A stretch of DNA of 64,000 bases from Haloechinothrix halophila YIM 93223 (GCF_000504245.1 NZ_KI632509.1:4119502-4183501); one strand, 5' to 3'. Shown: positions 17,559-26,140, counted from the first letter of the stretch. Numbers and translations: made by a program. Notes: generated by a model not told the origin, from the sequence alone.

Positions 17559-18443
17559 ATGAACGAAACCGACGTCCAGTCGTTCTGGAACGCCCACCCG
17601 TGCGGCGACCACATCGTCGGCGGGCTGCATGGCGCGTTCGCCGACGACTACGCCCGCTTCTTCACCGCGTACGACGCCTGGCGCTACGGCCGCGAACGCC
17701 ACATTCCCGGCTGCCTTGACCGGATCGACTGGCGCGACAAGCGGGTGCTGGAGATCGGACTCGGTCAGGGCGCGGAGTCCGAGCAGCTCATCCGGCGCGG
17801 CGCGACGTGGTCCGGCCTCGACCTCACCGAGGAGTCGGTGCGCAGGGTCGAGGCACGCCTCGCGGTGCGCGACCTGCCGCACGACGATGTGAAGCAGGGT
17901 TCCGCCGTCGCGATCCCGTGGCCCGACAACAGTTTCGACATCGTCTTCAGCCACGGGGTGCTGCACCACATCCCGGACATCCATACCGCGCAGGCCGAGA
18001 TCCACCGGGTACTCAAGCCTGGCGGGCTGCTTGTGGCGATGCTCTACGCCCGCAGGTCGCTGAACTACCAGATCAGCATCCGGCTGATCCGCAGGGCGAT
18101 GCTCGCCGCCGCCTACCCGCTGCGCCGCACCCGGCTCGCCTCGCGATCGTCGATGCTGCGGCAACACCTGGCGAACGCCGAGCGCACCGGGCTGCGGGAG
18201 TATCTGCGACTGGACACCTTCACGCACCGCAACACCGACGGCCCGCTCAATCCGTACGCGAAGGTGTACTCGCTGACCGAGGTCGCACGCGACTTTCCCG
18301 CTTTCGATGTCGCCGACTCGTACCAGCGCTACCTGCACGCACCGCCGCTGCCGGTGCACCGGCTACCCGGCGAGCGCGCGCTCGGCTGGCACCTGTGGGT
18401 GCACCTGCGCGCGAGACCGGCCACCGAGGCAGGCGCGCCATGA
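17559..18443 (+). CDS. Class I SAM-dependent methyltransferase
   Basis: 294-residue methyltransferase. Motif I is VLEIGLGQGAESEQL near residue 63, followed by the acidic end of strand 2 and the segment WPDNSFDIVFSHGVLHHIPD typical of Methyltransf_11. It opens with NETDVQSFWNAHPCGDH, a lead seen in EPS-linked methyltransferases. It likely O-methylates a sugar; no acceptor can be inferred. AGGAGC lies 9 bases upstream. Its stop codon overlaps the polymerase start. Confidence 0.85.
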   Translation: MNETDVQSFWNAHPCGDHIVGGLHGAFADDYARFFTAYDAWRYGRERHIPGCLDRIDWRDKRVLEIGLGQGAESEQLIRRGATWSGLDLTEESVRRVEARLAVRDLPHDDVKQGSAVAIPWPDNSFDIVFSHGVLHHIPDIHTAQAEIHRVLKPGGLLVAMLYARRSLNYQISIRLIRRAMLAAAYPLRRTRLASRSSMLRQHLANAERTGLREYLRLDTFTHRNTDGPLNPYAKVYSLTEVARDFPAFDVADSYQRYLHAPPLPVHRLPGERALGWHLWVHLRARPATEAGAP

Positions 18444-19771
18444 CCACGCTCAAGCCACACCTGCCGTTCAGGAACGCCGGGGGCAACCACGGCGCTGACG
18501 GCACCGGCGATACCGGCAACACCGCGGCCCGCGGCACGCCGCCGCTTGTCGGCGTGGCGTGGGCGCTGCTGATCGTCAACACGCTCGGCTCGCAGGGCCC
18601 CGAGACACTGGTGGCGATCCCGCGCCCAATCGCCCAGGCGGTGACGATGGGGTCGCTGCTCATCGCGTTCACGCTCGCGCTGCTGCTCAACCCCCGGCTG
18701 CGGGTCCGGCCGAGCGCGTTCCTGCTGCTACTCACCCTGCTGCTGGTGCTGAGCATCATCGCGAGCGCGCGCATCGACTCCGGGTTCGGCGCGCTGATGC
18801 GCTGCGCCCGGCTGGCGGTGTTCCTGGCGACGCTGTGGCTGCTGAGCTACTGGTGGCAAGGCACGGTGGCGTTCGTCAGATATCACATCAGGACGTTCGC
18901 GGTGGTGCTCGCCGTGGTCGCCACCGGTCTCGTCGTCGCGCCCGGCCTCGCGCTGCCGGCAGACTACGGCGGACGCCTCGTCGGCGCGCTGTGGCCGATG
19001 CCGCCGCCGCAAATCGGCCAGTACGCCGCGATCGTCGCCGGGCTGACACTGTTGCTCTGGCTCGGCCGCCGCACCACGGTGTCGAGCGTGCTGGTGTTCG
19101 CGGTGCCCGCGATCGGCCTGTTACTGCTCACCCACACCCGCACGGCGACGTTCGCGCTACTCGCCGGGCTGGCGCTGGCGGCGCTGTCGCTGGTGCTGAC
19201 GACGTCACGTGCCCGTAAGGCCGCCCTCGGCACCGGTATCGGCGGCGCGATCGCCGCGTTGGCGTTCTGGCCGGTCATCCAGGCGTGGATCCGACGCGGC
19301 CAGGACGCGGAGAACTTCACCAGCCTGACCGGGCGGGAGAAAGTGTGGGACGCGTTGCTCGCGGACAACCGCACCACTACCGAGCAGTTCTTCGGCGTCG
19401 GGCTCACCGACAAGTCGTTCAACGGCCTGCCGATCGACAACGGCTGGCTCGCCGTCTACCACGAGCAAGGCCTGGTCGGACTCGCGCTGGTGTTCGCGTT
19501 CCTCGCCACGCTAGCGGCGGTGGCGGTACTGCGGCCGCCCTCCATCGAGCGGGCCTGCGCCATCTTCCTGATCACCTACTGCCTGGTCGCCTCCTACGCG
19601 GAGGTCGGGCTTGGCGACGCATCGCCGTACCTCCTGCACCTCGCGGTGGCCGCCGCGCTACTGATACCAGGCCGGAACGGCACCACCCAACACGGCGCCG
19701 CACCTGTCACACCGCGCACCACACCCCGAACGTCCCAGTACAACGCCGCACTTCCAGATAATCGGTCGTAG
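18440..19771 (+). CDS. O-antigen ligase/polymerase-like (Wzy-type) membrane protein
   Basis: 443-residue protein with about ten hydrophobic helices. The large loop near residues 285-345 contains TSLTGREKVWDALL and GVGLTDKSFNGLPIDNGWLAVYHEQG, the Wzy_C/O-antigen ligase signature. It is predicted to polymerise lipid-linked repeat units outside the membrane. ATG at 18440 is in the ATGA overlap with the methyltransferase; the same frame stays open far upstream but that stretch is only the shadow of the methyltransferase. It is the best polymerase candidate to pair with the flippase at 39007. Confidence 0.82.
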   Translation: MTTLKPHLPFRNAGGNHGADGTGDTGNTAARGTPPLVGVAWALLIVNTLGSQGPETLVAIPRPIAQAVTMGSLLIAFTLALLLNPRLRVRPSAFLLLLTLLLVLSIIASARIDSGFGALMRCARLAVFLATLWLLSYWWQGTVAFVRYHIRTFAVVLAVVATGLVVAPGLALPADYGGRLVGALWPMPPPQIGQYAAIVAGLTLLLWLGRRTTVSSVLVFAVPAIGLLLLTHTRTATFALLAGLALAALSLVLTTSRARKAALGTGIGGAIAALAFWPVIQAWIRRGQDAENFTSLTGREKVWDALLADNRTTTEQFFGVGLTDKSFNGLPIDNGWLAVYHEQGLVGLALVFAFLATLAAVAVLRPPSIERACAIFLITYCLVASYAEVGLGDASPYLLHLAVAAALLIPGRNGTTQHGAAPVTPRTTPRTSQYNAALPDNRS

Positions 19772-19824
19772 AGATCATTCAGGACGTAACGGAATCGCCC
19801 GCGGGGACGAACTCCAGACGACGC

Positions 19825-19860
19825 CACAGTGCGAAGCACCACAGTGCACAAGCACAGTGC
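19825..19860 (+). repeat. Three direct CACAGTGC repeats upstream of the heptose genes
   Basis: CACAGTGC occurs at 19825, 19840 and 19853, with start spacings of 15 and 13 bases; the third lies in the perfect 9-base palindrome GCACAGTGC. They sit in a 172-bp gap, ahead of GGATTTTT and ~85 bases before the next start codon. Clustering suggests a regulator-binding region for the heptose operon. Confidence 0.45.
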
Positions 19861-19943
19861 GGATTTTTCAGGGGCACAAGCAGGGGGACGGCCGCGTCGT
19901 CAAACCTGGCTACGACGCCGACGATTCGAGAGGTGAGGTATCC

Positions 19944-21131
19944 GTGAGCCGACAAGGCGTACTTCTCGATCGCGACGGCACCATCATCGTCGACCACGGC
20001 TACGTCGGCTCTGTTGACCGGGTGGAGTTCATCCCCGGCTCGATCGAGGCGATCGCCGCGCTCAACCGGGCGGGCATCCCAATCGCGGTCGTCAGCAACC
20101 AGGCCGGTGTCGCGCGCGGCTACTACGACATCGACGACGTCCATCAGGTGCACAAGCACCTGATCGCCGAACTCGCGCGCAAGGACGCACACGTCGACAT
20201 TTGGTTGTTCTGCCCCTACCACCCGGACGGCAAGGTGGCGGCGTTCGCACGCGCCAGCGCTGATCGTAAGCCCGCACCCGGCATGGCGCTCGCCGCCGCC
20301 GAGGCGCTGGACCTCGACCTGACCGCGTCCTGGGTGGTCGGTGACGCCGCCTGCGACATGGGCCTCGCCGACGCCGTCGGGGCGCAGCCGCTCTACGTCG
20401 GCCCGCCGGACGCCGCGCTGAATGGCGTGCGGTCGTTCCCGGACCTGGCGCGCGCCACCGAGCACATCCTGGCCAGCGGCACCGTGCCCAGACAGGCCCG
20501 CAGCACACCGCGGCGGTTCCCCACGCACCGGTTCGACAGCGCGGACGCCTACGGCGGCGCGTACGTCACCGAACTGGACCGCGCGGTCCGCAGCGTCGAC
20601 CGCGCCCAGCTTGGCAGCGCGGCACAGATCCTGGACACCGCATACCGCACCGACCAGGCGGTGTTCGCGTGCGGCAACGGCGGATCAGCCTCGATCGCCA
20701 ACCACCTGCAGTGCGATCACGTCAAGGGCGTGCGCAACGGCACCGATCTGACCACCAGGGTCTACAGCCTGTCCACCAATATCGAAGTCCTCAGCGCCAT
20801 CGCGAACGACCACGGCTACGAGCGGGTCTTCGAATACCAGCTGCAGTCGCACGCGAGGCCAGGCGACGTGCTGGTCGCGATCTCGTCGTCCGGCGGCTCG
20901 CCGAACATCGTGCGCGCGCTGGAGTGGGCCATCGCCAACGACATGCCGACGATCGCGCTGACCGGATTCGACGGCGGCGCCGCACGACGTCTCGCCACCG
21001 CGTCGATCCACGTCGACGCCCACAACTACGGAATCATCGAGGATGCGCACCAGGCGTGCATGCATCTGCTTGCCCAATACGTTCGACAATCCCGGATGGC
21101 TGCTGATGTTGTTGCGTCCCAGACATTCTGA
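19944..21131 (+). CDS. GmhB-GmhA fusion: HAD heptose-bisphosphate phosphatase plus SIS heptose isomerase
   Basis: 395-residue two-domain protein. Residues 1-~180 are HAD-IIIA: LLDRDGTIIVD (nucleophile Asp), VVSNQAGVARGYY, ADRKPAPGM and WVVGDAACDM. Residues ~205-395 are a sugar-isomerase domain: ACGNGGSASIANHL, then AISSSGGSPNIVRAL and GIIEDAHQACMHLL. Together they would convert sedoheptulose 7-phosphate to a heptose 7-phosphate and remove the C7 phosphate after kinase action. The zinc loop usual in GmhB keeps only FCPYH; the later cysteine pair is absent. GTG at 19944 is chosen for its GAGGTGAGG ribosome site. Confidence 0.82.
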   Translation: MSRQGVLLDRDGTIIVDHGYVGSVDRVEFIPGSIEAIAALNRAGIPIAVVSNQAGVARGYYDIDDVHQVHKHLIAELARKDAHVDIWLFCPYHPDGKVAAFARASADRKPAPGMALAAAEALDLDLTASWVVGDAACDMGLADAVGAQPLYVGPPDAALNGVRSFPDLARATEHILASGTVPRQARSTPRRFPTHRFDSADAYGGAYVTELDRAVRSVDRAQLGSAAQILDTAYRTDQAVFACGNGGSASIANHLQCDHVKGVRNGTDLTTRVYSLSTNIEVLSAIANDHGYERVFEYQLQSHARPGDVLVAISSSGGSPNIVRALEWAIANDMPTIALTGFDGGAARRLATASIHVDAHNYGIIEDAHQACMHLLAQYVRQSRMAADVVASQTF

Positions 21132-21135
21132 CGGC

Positions 21136-22284
21136 ATGCGCGTCGCGATCAACCTGCTCACCGACGATCCGGCGAACCCGTCAGGGGCGCACTGGTTCTG
21201 GACGCGGGTCATTCCCGAGATGGCCAGTCGCCTCACCGGCGACGAGCAGCTGCACCTGCTGGTGAGCCCGACGTCCCGCGCCTCGCACACCGGCTACGGC
21301 CCCGGCGTGCACCACGTCACGTTCCCGTGGTCGAACGAGCGTCCGCCGCTACGCACCGCCAGCGAGCACCTGTACTCGCCGCTGCGGCTGCCGCTGTCCG
21401 GCATCGACGTCTTCAACACGCTGCTCGCGCCGATCGTGCGCCCCGCGCCGGGGCTGGTGGTGCACTTCAAGACGTTGCACGCCTACACCGCGCCCGAGTC
21501 AGTACGCCCGTCCGCGCGGCTGTACCGGCGGCTGAGCTACCCCCGCACCGCGCGGGTGGCCGACGCGATCGTCATCAACTCGGAGAGCCTGCGCCATGAG
21601 GTGACGCGCTACCTCGACGTCGACCCCGCCAAGCTGCACCTGATCCCGGAGGCGGTGGACCACGAGCTGTTCCGCCCCGGCGATCCCGAGCACGCCAGGC
21701 ACACGCTGCGGCTGCGCTACGGCATCACGCGGCCGTTCGTCCTGTTCGTGTCCTCGCTGTGGCCGTACAAAAACTGCGCCGGACTGCTGCGTGCGTTCGC
21801 CGCTGCCAAGCCGGAGCTTGGCGACCGGCAGCTGGTGATCGTCGGGCCTGGCCGCGATGGCCCGCACGCCGCCGAACTCGGCGAGCTGGCGGCCGAGCTG
21901 GGCATCAGCGACGACGTGGTGTGGGTCGGCGGGGTGCCGATCACCGAGACGGTGCTGTTCTACCGCGCGGCGGACGTGTTCGTGTACCCGTCGTTCAACG
22001 AGACGTTCGGACTGCCGATCCTGGAGGCCATGGCGACCGGCTGCCCGGTGGTCACGTCGAACATCAGCGCCATGCCGGAGACGGCGGGCGGCGCCGCGCT
22101 GCTGGCCGATCCGTCCGATCCGGAAGCGATCGGGCAAGCGATTCTGGAGGCCTGCGGACCGGCCCGTGACGGCCTGCGGGAGAAGGGGCTGCTGCGGGCG
22201 AGCGAGTTCTCCTGGGCGCGCACCGCGGAACGCACCCTCGACCTCTACCGCGCGGTGTACGCGCGGCGGGGTGGTCGGCGATGA
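21136..22284 (+). CDS. Glycosyltransferase family 4
   Basis: 382-residue GT-B enzyme. The nucleotide-sugar-binding domain shows LFVSSLWPYKNCAGLLRAF, VVWVGGVPITETVLFYRAADV and the E-x7-E motif in FNETFGLPILEAMATGCPVV. The start chosen (MRVAINLLTDDPAN) lies 4 bases after the preceding stop; an upstream in-frame ATG lies inside the fusion gene and adds non-homologous residues. It probably adds the heptose made by neighbouring enzymes or another sugar of the repeat unit. Confidence 0.87.
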   Translation: MRVAINLLTDDPANPSGAHWFWTRVIPEMASRLTGDEQLHLLVSPTSRASHTGYGPGVHHVTFPWSNERPPLRTASEHLYSPLRLPLSGIDVFNTLLAPIVRPAPGLVVHFKTLHAYTAPESVRPSARLYRRLSYPRTARVADAIVINSESLRHEVTRYLDVDPAKLHLIPEAVDHELFRPGDPEHARHTLRLRYGITRPFVLFVSSLWPYKNCAGLLRAFAAAKPELGDRQLVIVGPGRDGPHAAELGELAAELGISDDVVWVGGVPITETVLFYRAADVFVYPSFNETFGLPILEAMATGCPVVTSNISAMPETAGGAALLADPSDPEAIGQAILEACGPARDGLREKGLLRASEFSWARTAERTLDLYRAVYARRGGRR

Positions 22285-23402
22285 GGATTCTGGTCACCGG
22301 TGGCGCCGGGTTCATCGGCTCGCACACCTGCGACCGGCTGGTCGCGGCTGGCCACGACGTCATCGTGCTGGACACCGTCGCCGCACCGGTACACCCCGGC
22401 GCTACGCCGCAGTACCTCACGCCGGGGGTCGAGCTGTTCATCGGTGACGTTCGTAACCGCGAGTTGCTGGCGAACCTGCTGCGACGGGTCGACGCGGTGT
22501 ATCACTTCGCGGCGCACCAGGACTATCTGCCGGACTTCGCGTCGTTCACCGACGTCAACGTGACCGCGACGGCGCTGCTGTACGAGATCATCGTCGCGGA
22601 GCGGCTGGACATCCAGCGGGTGGTGCTTGCGTCCTCGCAGGCCGCGCTGGGCGAAGGGCTCTACGTCTGCGCCGAGCACGGCGAGCAGGTACCGGACATG
22701 CGCCCGGAGTCGCAGCTCGCGGCGGGCCGGTGGGAGCACACCTGCCCGGTCTGCGACGGCGAACTGCGGATGCTGCCGACACCGGAACGGGTCACGAACC
22801 CGCAGAACCCGTACGGCATGTCCAAGCTCGCGGGCGAACGCATGGCGCTCAATCTTGGCCGCCGTTACCGCGTCCCGACGGTCGCGCTGCGCTACAGCAT
22901 CGTGCAGGGGCCCCGGCAGTCGGTGTACAACGCCTACTCCGGCGCGTGCCGCATCTTCTGCCTGCACTACGCGCAGGGCAGCACACCGGCGTTGTATGAA
23001 GACGGCCAGGCGATCCGCGACTACGTCAACATCGACGACGTCGTGGACGCGAACCTGCTCGCGCTCACCGACGAGCGGGCGGTGGGCAGAGCGTTCAACG
23101 TCGGCGGCGGCACCGCGTACACGACTCAGGAGTTCGCGGAGATCGTGCGGGCACAGTACGGCTCGGACGAGCCCGCCCGGATCACCGGCGAGTACCGGTT
23201 CGGCGACACCCGCCACATCCTGTCCGACATCGACGCGCTACGGGCGCTCGGCTGGTCACCCCAGTACACCCCGAAGGACTCGGTCGCGCGGTACGCCGAG
23301 TGGCTGGCGGGCAAGGACGGCCTGGACGACGTCCTCAGCCACGCGACGGCGACGATGCGAGAGCTCGGCGTGGTGCGGCCGGTACGGGAGCGCGACTCAT
23401 GA
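22281..23402 (+). CDS. NAD-dependent epimerase, resembling dTDP-L-rhamnose 4-epimerase
   Basis: 373-residue extended SDR starting in the ATGA overlap. TGGAGFIGSH binds NAD; SSQAALGEG and NPYGMSKLAGERMAL supply Ser and Tyr-x3-Lys. A Cys-containing insertion between them (YVCAEHG, then CPVCDGEL) is typical of the dTDP-L-rhamnose 4-epimerase group and may bind zinc. It would invert C4 of a nucleotide-linked 6-deoxyhexose or heptose. Its position between a glycosyltransferase and a heptose kinase leaves the substrate open. Confidence 0.82.
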   Translation: MRILVTGGAGFIGSHTCDRLVAAGHDVIVLDTVAAPVHPGATPQYLTPGVELFIGDVRNRELLANLLRRVDAVYHFAAHQDYLPDFASFTDVNVTATALLYEIIVAERLDIQRVVLASSQAALGEGLYVCAEHGEQVPDMRPESQLAAGRWEHTCPVCDGELRMLPTPERVTNPQNPYGMSKLAGERMALNLGRRYRVPTVALRYSIVQGPRQSVYNAYSGACRIFCLHYAQGSTPALYEDGQAIRDYVNIDDVVDANLLALTDERAVGRAFNVGGGTAYTTQEFAEIVRAQYGSDEPARITGEYRFGDTRHILSDIDALRALGWSPQYTPKDSVARYAEWLAGKDGLDDVLSHATATMRELGVVRPVRERDS

Positions 23403-24388
23403 TCATCACACAGACGCCGTTGCGGATCGGCCTCGTCGGCGGCGGCACGGATCTGCCGAGCTACTACCGCGAACACGGCGGCAGGGTGCTCAACGCGGCG
23501 ATCGACAAGTACGTCTACGTGATCGTCAAGCAGCGCTTCGATGACGACATCTACGTCAACTACTCGCGCAAGGAGATCGTCTCCCGGGTGGAGGACCTGC
23601 AGCACGAGCTGGTGCGCGAGGCGCTGCACATGACCGGCGTCCGGGGCGGCATCGAGCTGACCACGCTGGCCGACATCCCGGCCGCCGGGTCGGGGCTCGG
23701 CTCGTCGTCCGCGGTGACGGTCGGGCTGCTGCACGCGCTGTACGCCTACCGGGGCACCCAGGTGTCGGCGGAGGAGCTGGCCGAGCGCGCGTGCACCATC
23801 GAGATCGACCGCTGCCGCAAACCGATCGGCAAGCAGGACCAGTACGCGGCGGCGTTCGGCGGGTTGTGCGACATCCACTTCGGGCGGGGAGACCGGGTGG
23901 TGCTGGACGAGTTGGCACTGGACCCTGTGCTGCGGCGGCAGCTGCAAAGCGAGTTGTTGCTGTTTTTCACCGGCATCACCCGCGACGCCAATGTGATCCT
24001 CGGCGAGCAGAACGCCAACATCGGTGACCGGCTGCCGCAGCTCAACCTGCTGCGCGACCTCGCTACGGAGGCGGCGGACGGGCTGCGCGCCGGGGAGGTC
24101 AGCGCACTCGGCATCGCGCTGCGCAAGAGCTGGGAGGCCAAGCGGAGCCTCGCCTCCGGCGTCTCGAACCCGCAGATCGACAAGGCCATCGAGGACGCGT
24201 TGGCGGCTGGCGCGTCTGGCGCGAAGGTCACCGGAGCTGGCGGCGGCGGATTCCTGCTCGTGACGTGTCCGGTGGAACACCAAGCCGCGGTGCGCGAGCG
24301 GCTGTCGAGGATGAAAGAGCTGCCGATCAAGCTGGAGCCGCTGGGTTCCCGGGTGATCTTCAACGTCCATCGCGACATCTGGAGCTGA
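23399..24388 (+). CDS. hddA: GHMP kinase, D-glycero-D-manno-heptose 7-phosphate kinase-like
   Basis: 329-residue GHMP kinase. It opens TQTPLRIGLVGGGTDLPSYY, the HddA-type N-terminus; the ATP loop is PAAGSGLGSSSAVTVGLL and the third motif is KVTGAGGGGFLLV. It would phosphorylate heptose 7-phosphate at C1, linking the isomerase and phosphatase activities of the upstream fusion toward GDP-heptose. ATG at 23399 overlaps the preceding stop (ATGA). Related fucose- and mannose-kinase-like proteins are the alternative. Confidence 0.85.
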   Translation: MIITQTPLRIGLVGGGTDLPSYYREHGGRVLNAAIDKYVYVIVKQRFDDDIYVNYSRKEIVSRVEDLQHELVREALHMTGVRGGIELTTLADIPAAGSGLGSSSAVTVGLLHALYAYRGTQVSAEELAERACTIEIDRCRKPIGKQDQYAAAFGGLCDIHFGRGDRVVLDELALDPVLRRQLQSELLLFFTGITRDANVILGEQNANIGDRLPQLNLLRDLATEAADGLRAGEVSALGIALRKSWEAKRSLASGVSNPQIDKAIEDALAAGASGAKVTGAGGGGFLLVTCPVEHQAAVRERLSRMKELPIKLEPLGSRVIFNVHRDIWS

Positions 24389-24393
24389 GCCCG

Positions 24394-25602
24394 ATGCCTC
24401 GGCGGCTGTGCCCGGAGGGCGCCTACCCGTTCGCGCTGCCCGCGATCGCGGCGTACCGGCTACCGGGCTCGCGGCTGACACTCCCCCGCGAGCCGCTGGA
24501 ACCGTCGGCGTGGCAGGACGTGCTGCGCGGCGCATGGCGGCACCGACTGACCGGTGCGCTCGCTGCTGCCGTGCACGAGGGCGCCATGGCCGCGACCGGC
24601 GCACAGATCAGTGAGGCCGTCGCCGAGCACCGCACCGCGCAGCTCAGGGTGCTGCTGCTGGAGCGGGAACTGGCCGCGATCGTGCGGCGGCTGACGGGCG
24701 CTGGCGTGGCCACCAGGGTGCTCAAGGGCCCCGCCTACGCCCGGCTGGACTACCCGGACCCGGCGCTGCGATCGTTCCACGACATCGACCTACTGGTGCG
24801 ACCAGCCGACATCGACCACGCGGCCGCCACGATGCGCTCGGCCGGGTACCGGCGCACGCTGGCCGAGCCGAGACCTGGCTTCGACCGGCGGTTCGACAAG
24901 GGCATGACGCTGATCCCGCCGGCGGGCTATGAGCTGGACATCCATCGCACGTTCGTGCTTGGGCCCTGGGGCGTACTGATGGACCTGGACGAACTGTGGC
25001 GCGACGAAGGCGAATCGCTGACGGTCGCGGGGCACCCGGTGACGGCACTGTCGCTGCCATACCGGCTGCTGCACGCCTGCTACCACGCCGCGCTCGGTGA
25101 CTGGCCACTCCGGCTGGGCTCGCTGCGCGACGTCGCGGAACTGCTGCGGAAGGTGGAATCGTCCGGCGGTGTCCACGCCAACACTGCCGGGCACCTCAGC
25201 GTTATCCAGCGCACCGATCCGGCACGCACCGTACGGGCGATCGCGGCGCGCTGGGGTGTGGAGGCCGTGCTCGCGGCGGCCGTCGCCGACACCACCCGGC
25301 TGCTTTGCCTTCCCGCGACCGGGCCGCTGTCGTCCTGGGCACGGGACTACACACCGAGCAGACAGGAAGAAGCCTGGCTCGCGCTGCACACCACCGACAC
25401 CAAGACGTTCGCTGCCCAGGCGCTCGCCACGGTACGGGTGCTACCGCGCTGGCGCGACAAGCTCGCCTACATCCACGCGCTCGCTCTGCCCGACCGCGGC
25501 TACACCGACGGACGTCATTCCTCCCGCCTCCGCCGCTTCGCTTACGCCCTCCGCCAGGCACACCAGGGCCGCGCGGTCTCGCGCCGTGTCCCCCACTCCT
25601 GA
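24394..25602 (+). CDS. Nucleotidyltransferase family protein (PF14907 type), lasso-cluster or EPS associated
   Basis: 402-residue protein with the hallmark of this fold, VLKGPAYARLDYPDP followed by RSFHDIDLLVRP, whose Asp pair binds metal. Proteins of this family accompany HPr-kinase-like kinases in paeninodin-type lasso clusters and also occur in capsule loci. It starts 5 bases after the heptose kinase stop, so it is probably transcribed with the EPS operon, yet it is the gene nearest the lasso genes. Either role is open: modification of the phosphorylated lasso peptide or sugar nucleotide work. It lies directly against a 21-bp repeat array. Confidence 0.75.
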   Translation: MPRRLCPEGAYPFALPAIAAYRLPGSRLTLPREPLEPSAWQDVLRGAWRHRLTGALAAAVHEGAMAATGAQISEAVAEHRTAQLRVLLLERELAAIVRRLTGAGVATRVLKGPAYARLDYPDPALRSFHDIDLLVRPADIDHAAATMRSAGYRRTLAEPRPGFDRRFDKGMTLIPPAGYELDIHRTFVLGPWGVLMDLDELWRDEGESLTVAGHPVTALSLPYRLLHACYHAALGDWPLRLGSLRDVAELLRKVESSGGVHANTAGHLSVIQRTDPARTVRAIAARWGVEAVLAAAVADTTRLLCLPATGPLSSWARDYTPSRQEEAWLALHTTDTKTFAAQALATVRVLPRWRDKLAYIHALALPDRGYTDGRHSSRLRRFAYALRQAHQGRAVSRRVPHS

Positions 25603-25705
25603 CGCCGTGTCCGACGCTCAGGACGCTGTGTCCTGCACTGCCGACGCCGTGTCCGACGCTCAGGACGCCATGTCCTGCACTACCGACGCCGTGTTCGTCT
25701 TCGAC
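25601..25705 (+). repeat. 21/42-bp tandem repeat array, left part
   Basis: Two nearly identical 42-base units (25601-25642 and 25643-25684), each built of two related 21-base halves starting GACGC, plus a partial third. They begin in the stop codon of the nucleotidyltransferase gene. They are the reverse complement of the array at 25901-25982. Halves contain short palindromes such as CAGGACGCCATGTCCTG. Confidence 0.85.
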
Positions 25706-25900
25706 GTCACCTCACAACGCATCAGCACCCGTTAGCAGCGAGCGTGAGTTGCTCGGTGAGCATCGTGGTGCGAAGTCGATCAGCGTCCCTGCCGCTAGGA
25801 CCTGTTTAATCGGACACAGGGGACAAAATGTGACACTACGAAAGGGGAGGTGCCCACCACGCCGCAACTCGCCGTTGGGAACGCATGACTCATCGTCGAG
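25706..25900. other. Spacer between inverted repeat arrays, no gene seen
   Basis: I see no plausible coding sequence. The stretch is less GC-rich in places (for example GTTTAATCGGACACAGG and GGGACAAAATGTGACAC) and is enclosed by the two oppositely oriented 21-bp arrays. With the arrays, the whole 25603-26002 gap is gene-free. Confidence 0.5.
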
Positions 25901-25982
25901 AGTGCAGGACACGGCGTCCTGGGTGTCGAACACAACGTCCCGAGTGCAGGACATGGCGTCCTGAGTGCAGGACACGGCTTCG
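25901..25982 (-). repeat. 21-bp repeat array, right part (inverted relative to left)
   Basis: Four consecutive ~21-base units start at 25901, 25922, 25943 and 25964; three begin AGTGCAGGACAYGGC. The unit at 25943-25963 plus AG is an exact reverse complement of CTCAGGACGCCATGTCCTG in the left array. It ends 20 bases after the stop of the lasso precursor gene, on that gene's downstream side. Confidence 0.85.
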
Positions 25983-26002
25983 AGCGCGGGAGCCGCGCCC
26001 GC

Positions 26003-26140
26003 TTACGAGAACGTGATGTCGCCGAAGAGGGTTCCTGCGGCGAAGTCGGCATCAAGCAGACTGCCTTCGGCCTGGCCGAGCGTCAGCTCAGCGACCGTCC
26101 CCAACTCCTCGATCTCCGGGGCAACATATTCTTTGCGCAT
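26003..26140 (-). CDS. Lasso peptide precursor (A gene)
   Basis: 45-residue precursor. The leader (residues 1-21) carries the RRE-recognition pattern YxxPxIxxxGx5Tx: Tyr5, Pro8, Ile10, Gly14 and Thr20, with Thr at the obligatory -2 position. The predicted core starts at Gly22: ring GQAEGSLLD closed from Gly1 to Asp9, then a 15-residue tail starting ADFAAG and ending DITFS. Asp9 is the only acid at an allowed ring position (7-9). The C-terminal residue is Ser, the phosphorylation site in kinase-containing lasso clusters. ATG at 26140 follows GGAAGGGG; a longer reading upstream lacks this signal. It is divergent from the exporter gene. Confidence 0.9.
   Translation of the reverse strand: MRKEYVAPEIEELGTVAELTLGQAEGSLLDADFAAGTLFGDITFS

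Noticed and set aside
17807-18439. Open frame continuing far upstream of the polymerase start
   Set aside because: The stretch is the alternate-frame shadow of the methyltransferase gene (Arg/Ala/Pro-rich, no homology); the ATGA overlap at 18440 gives the natural start.
25601-25982. CRISPR array
   Set aside because: Units are contiguous 21-mers without unique spacers, and no cas genes are nearby.
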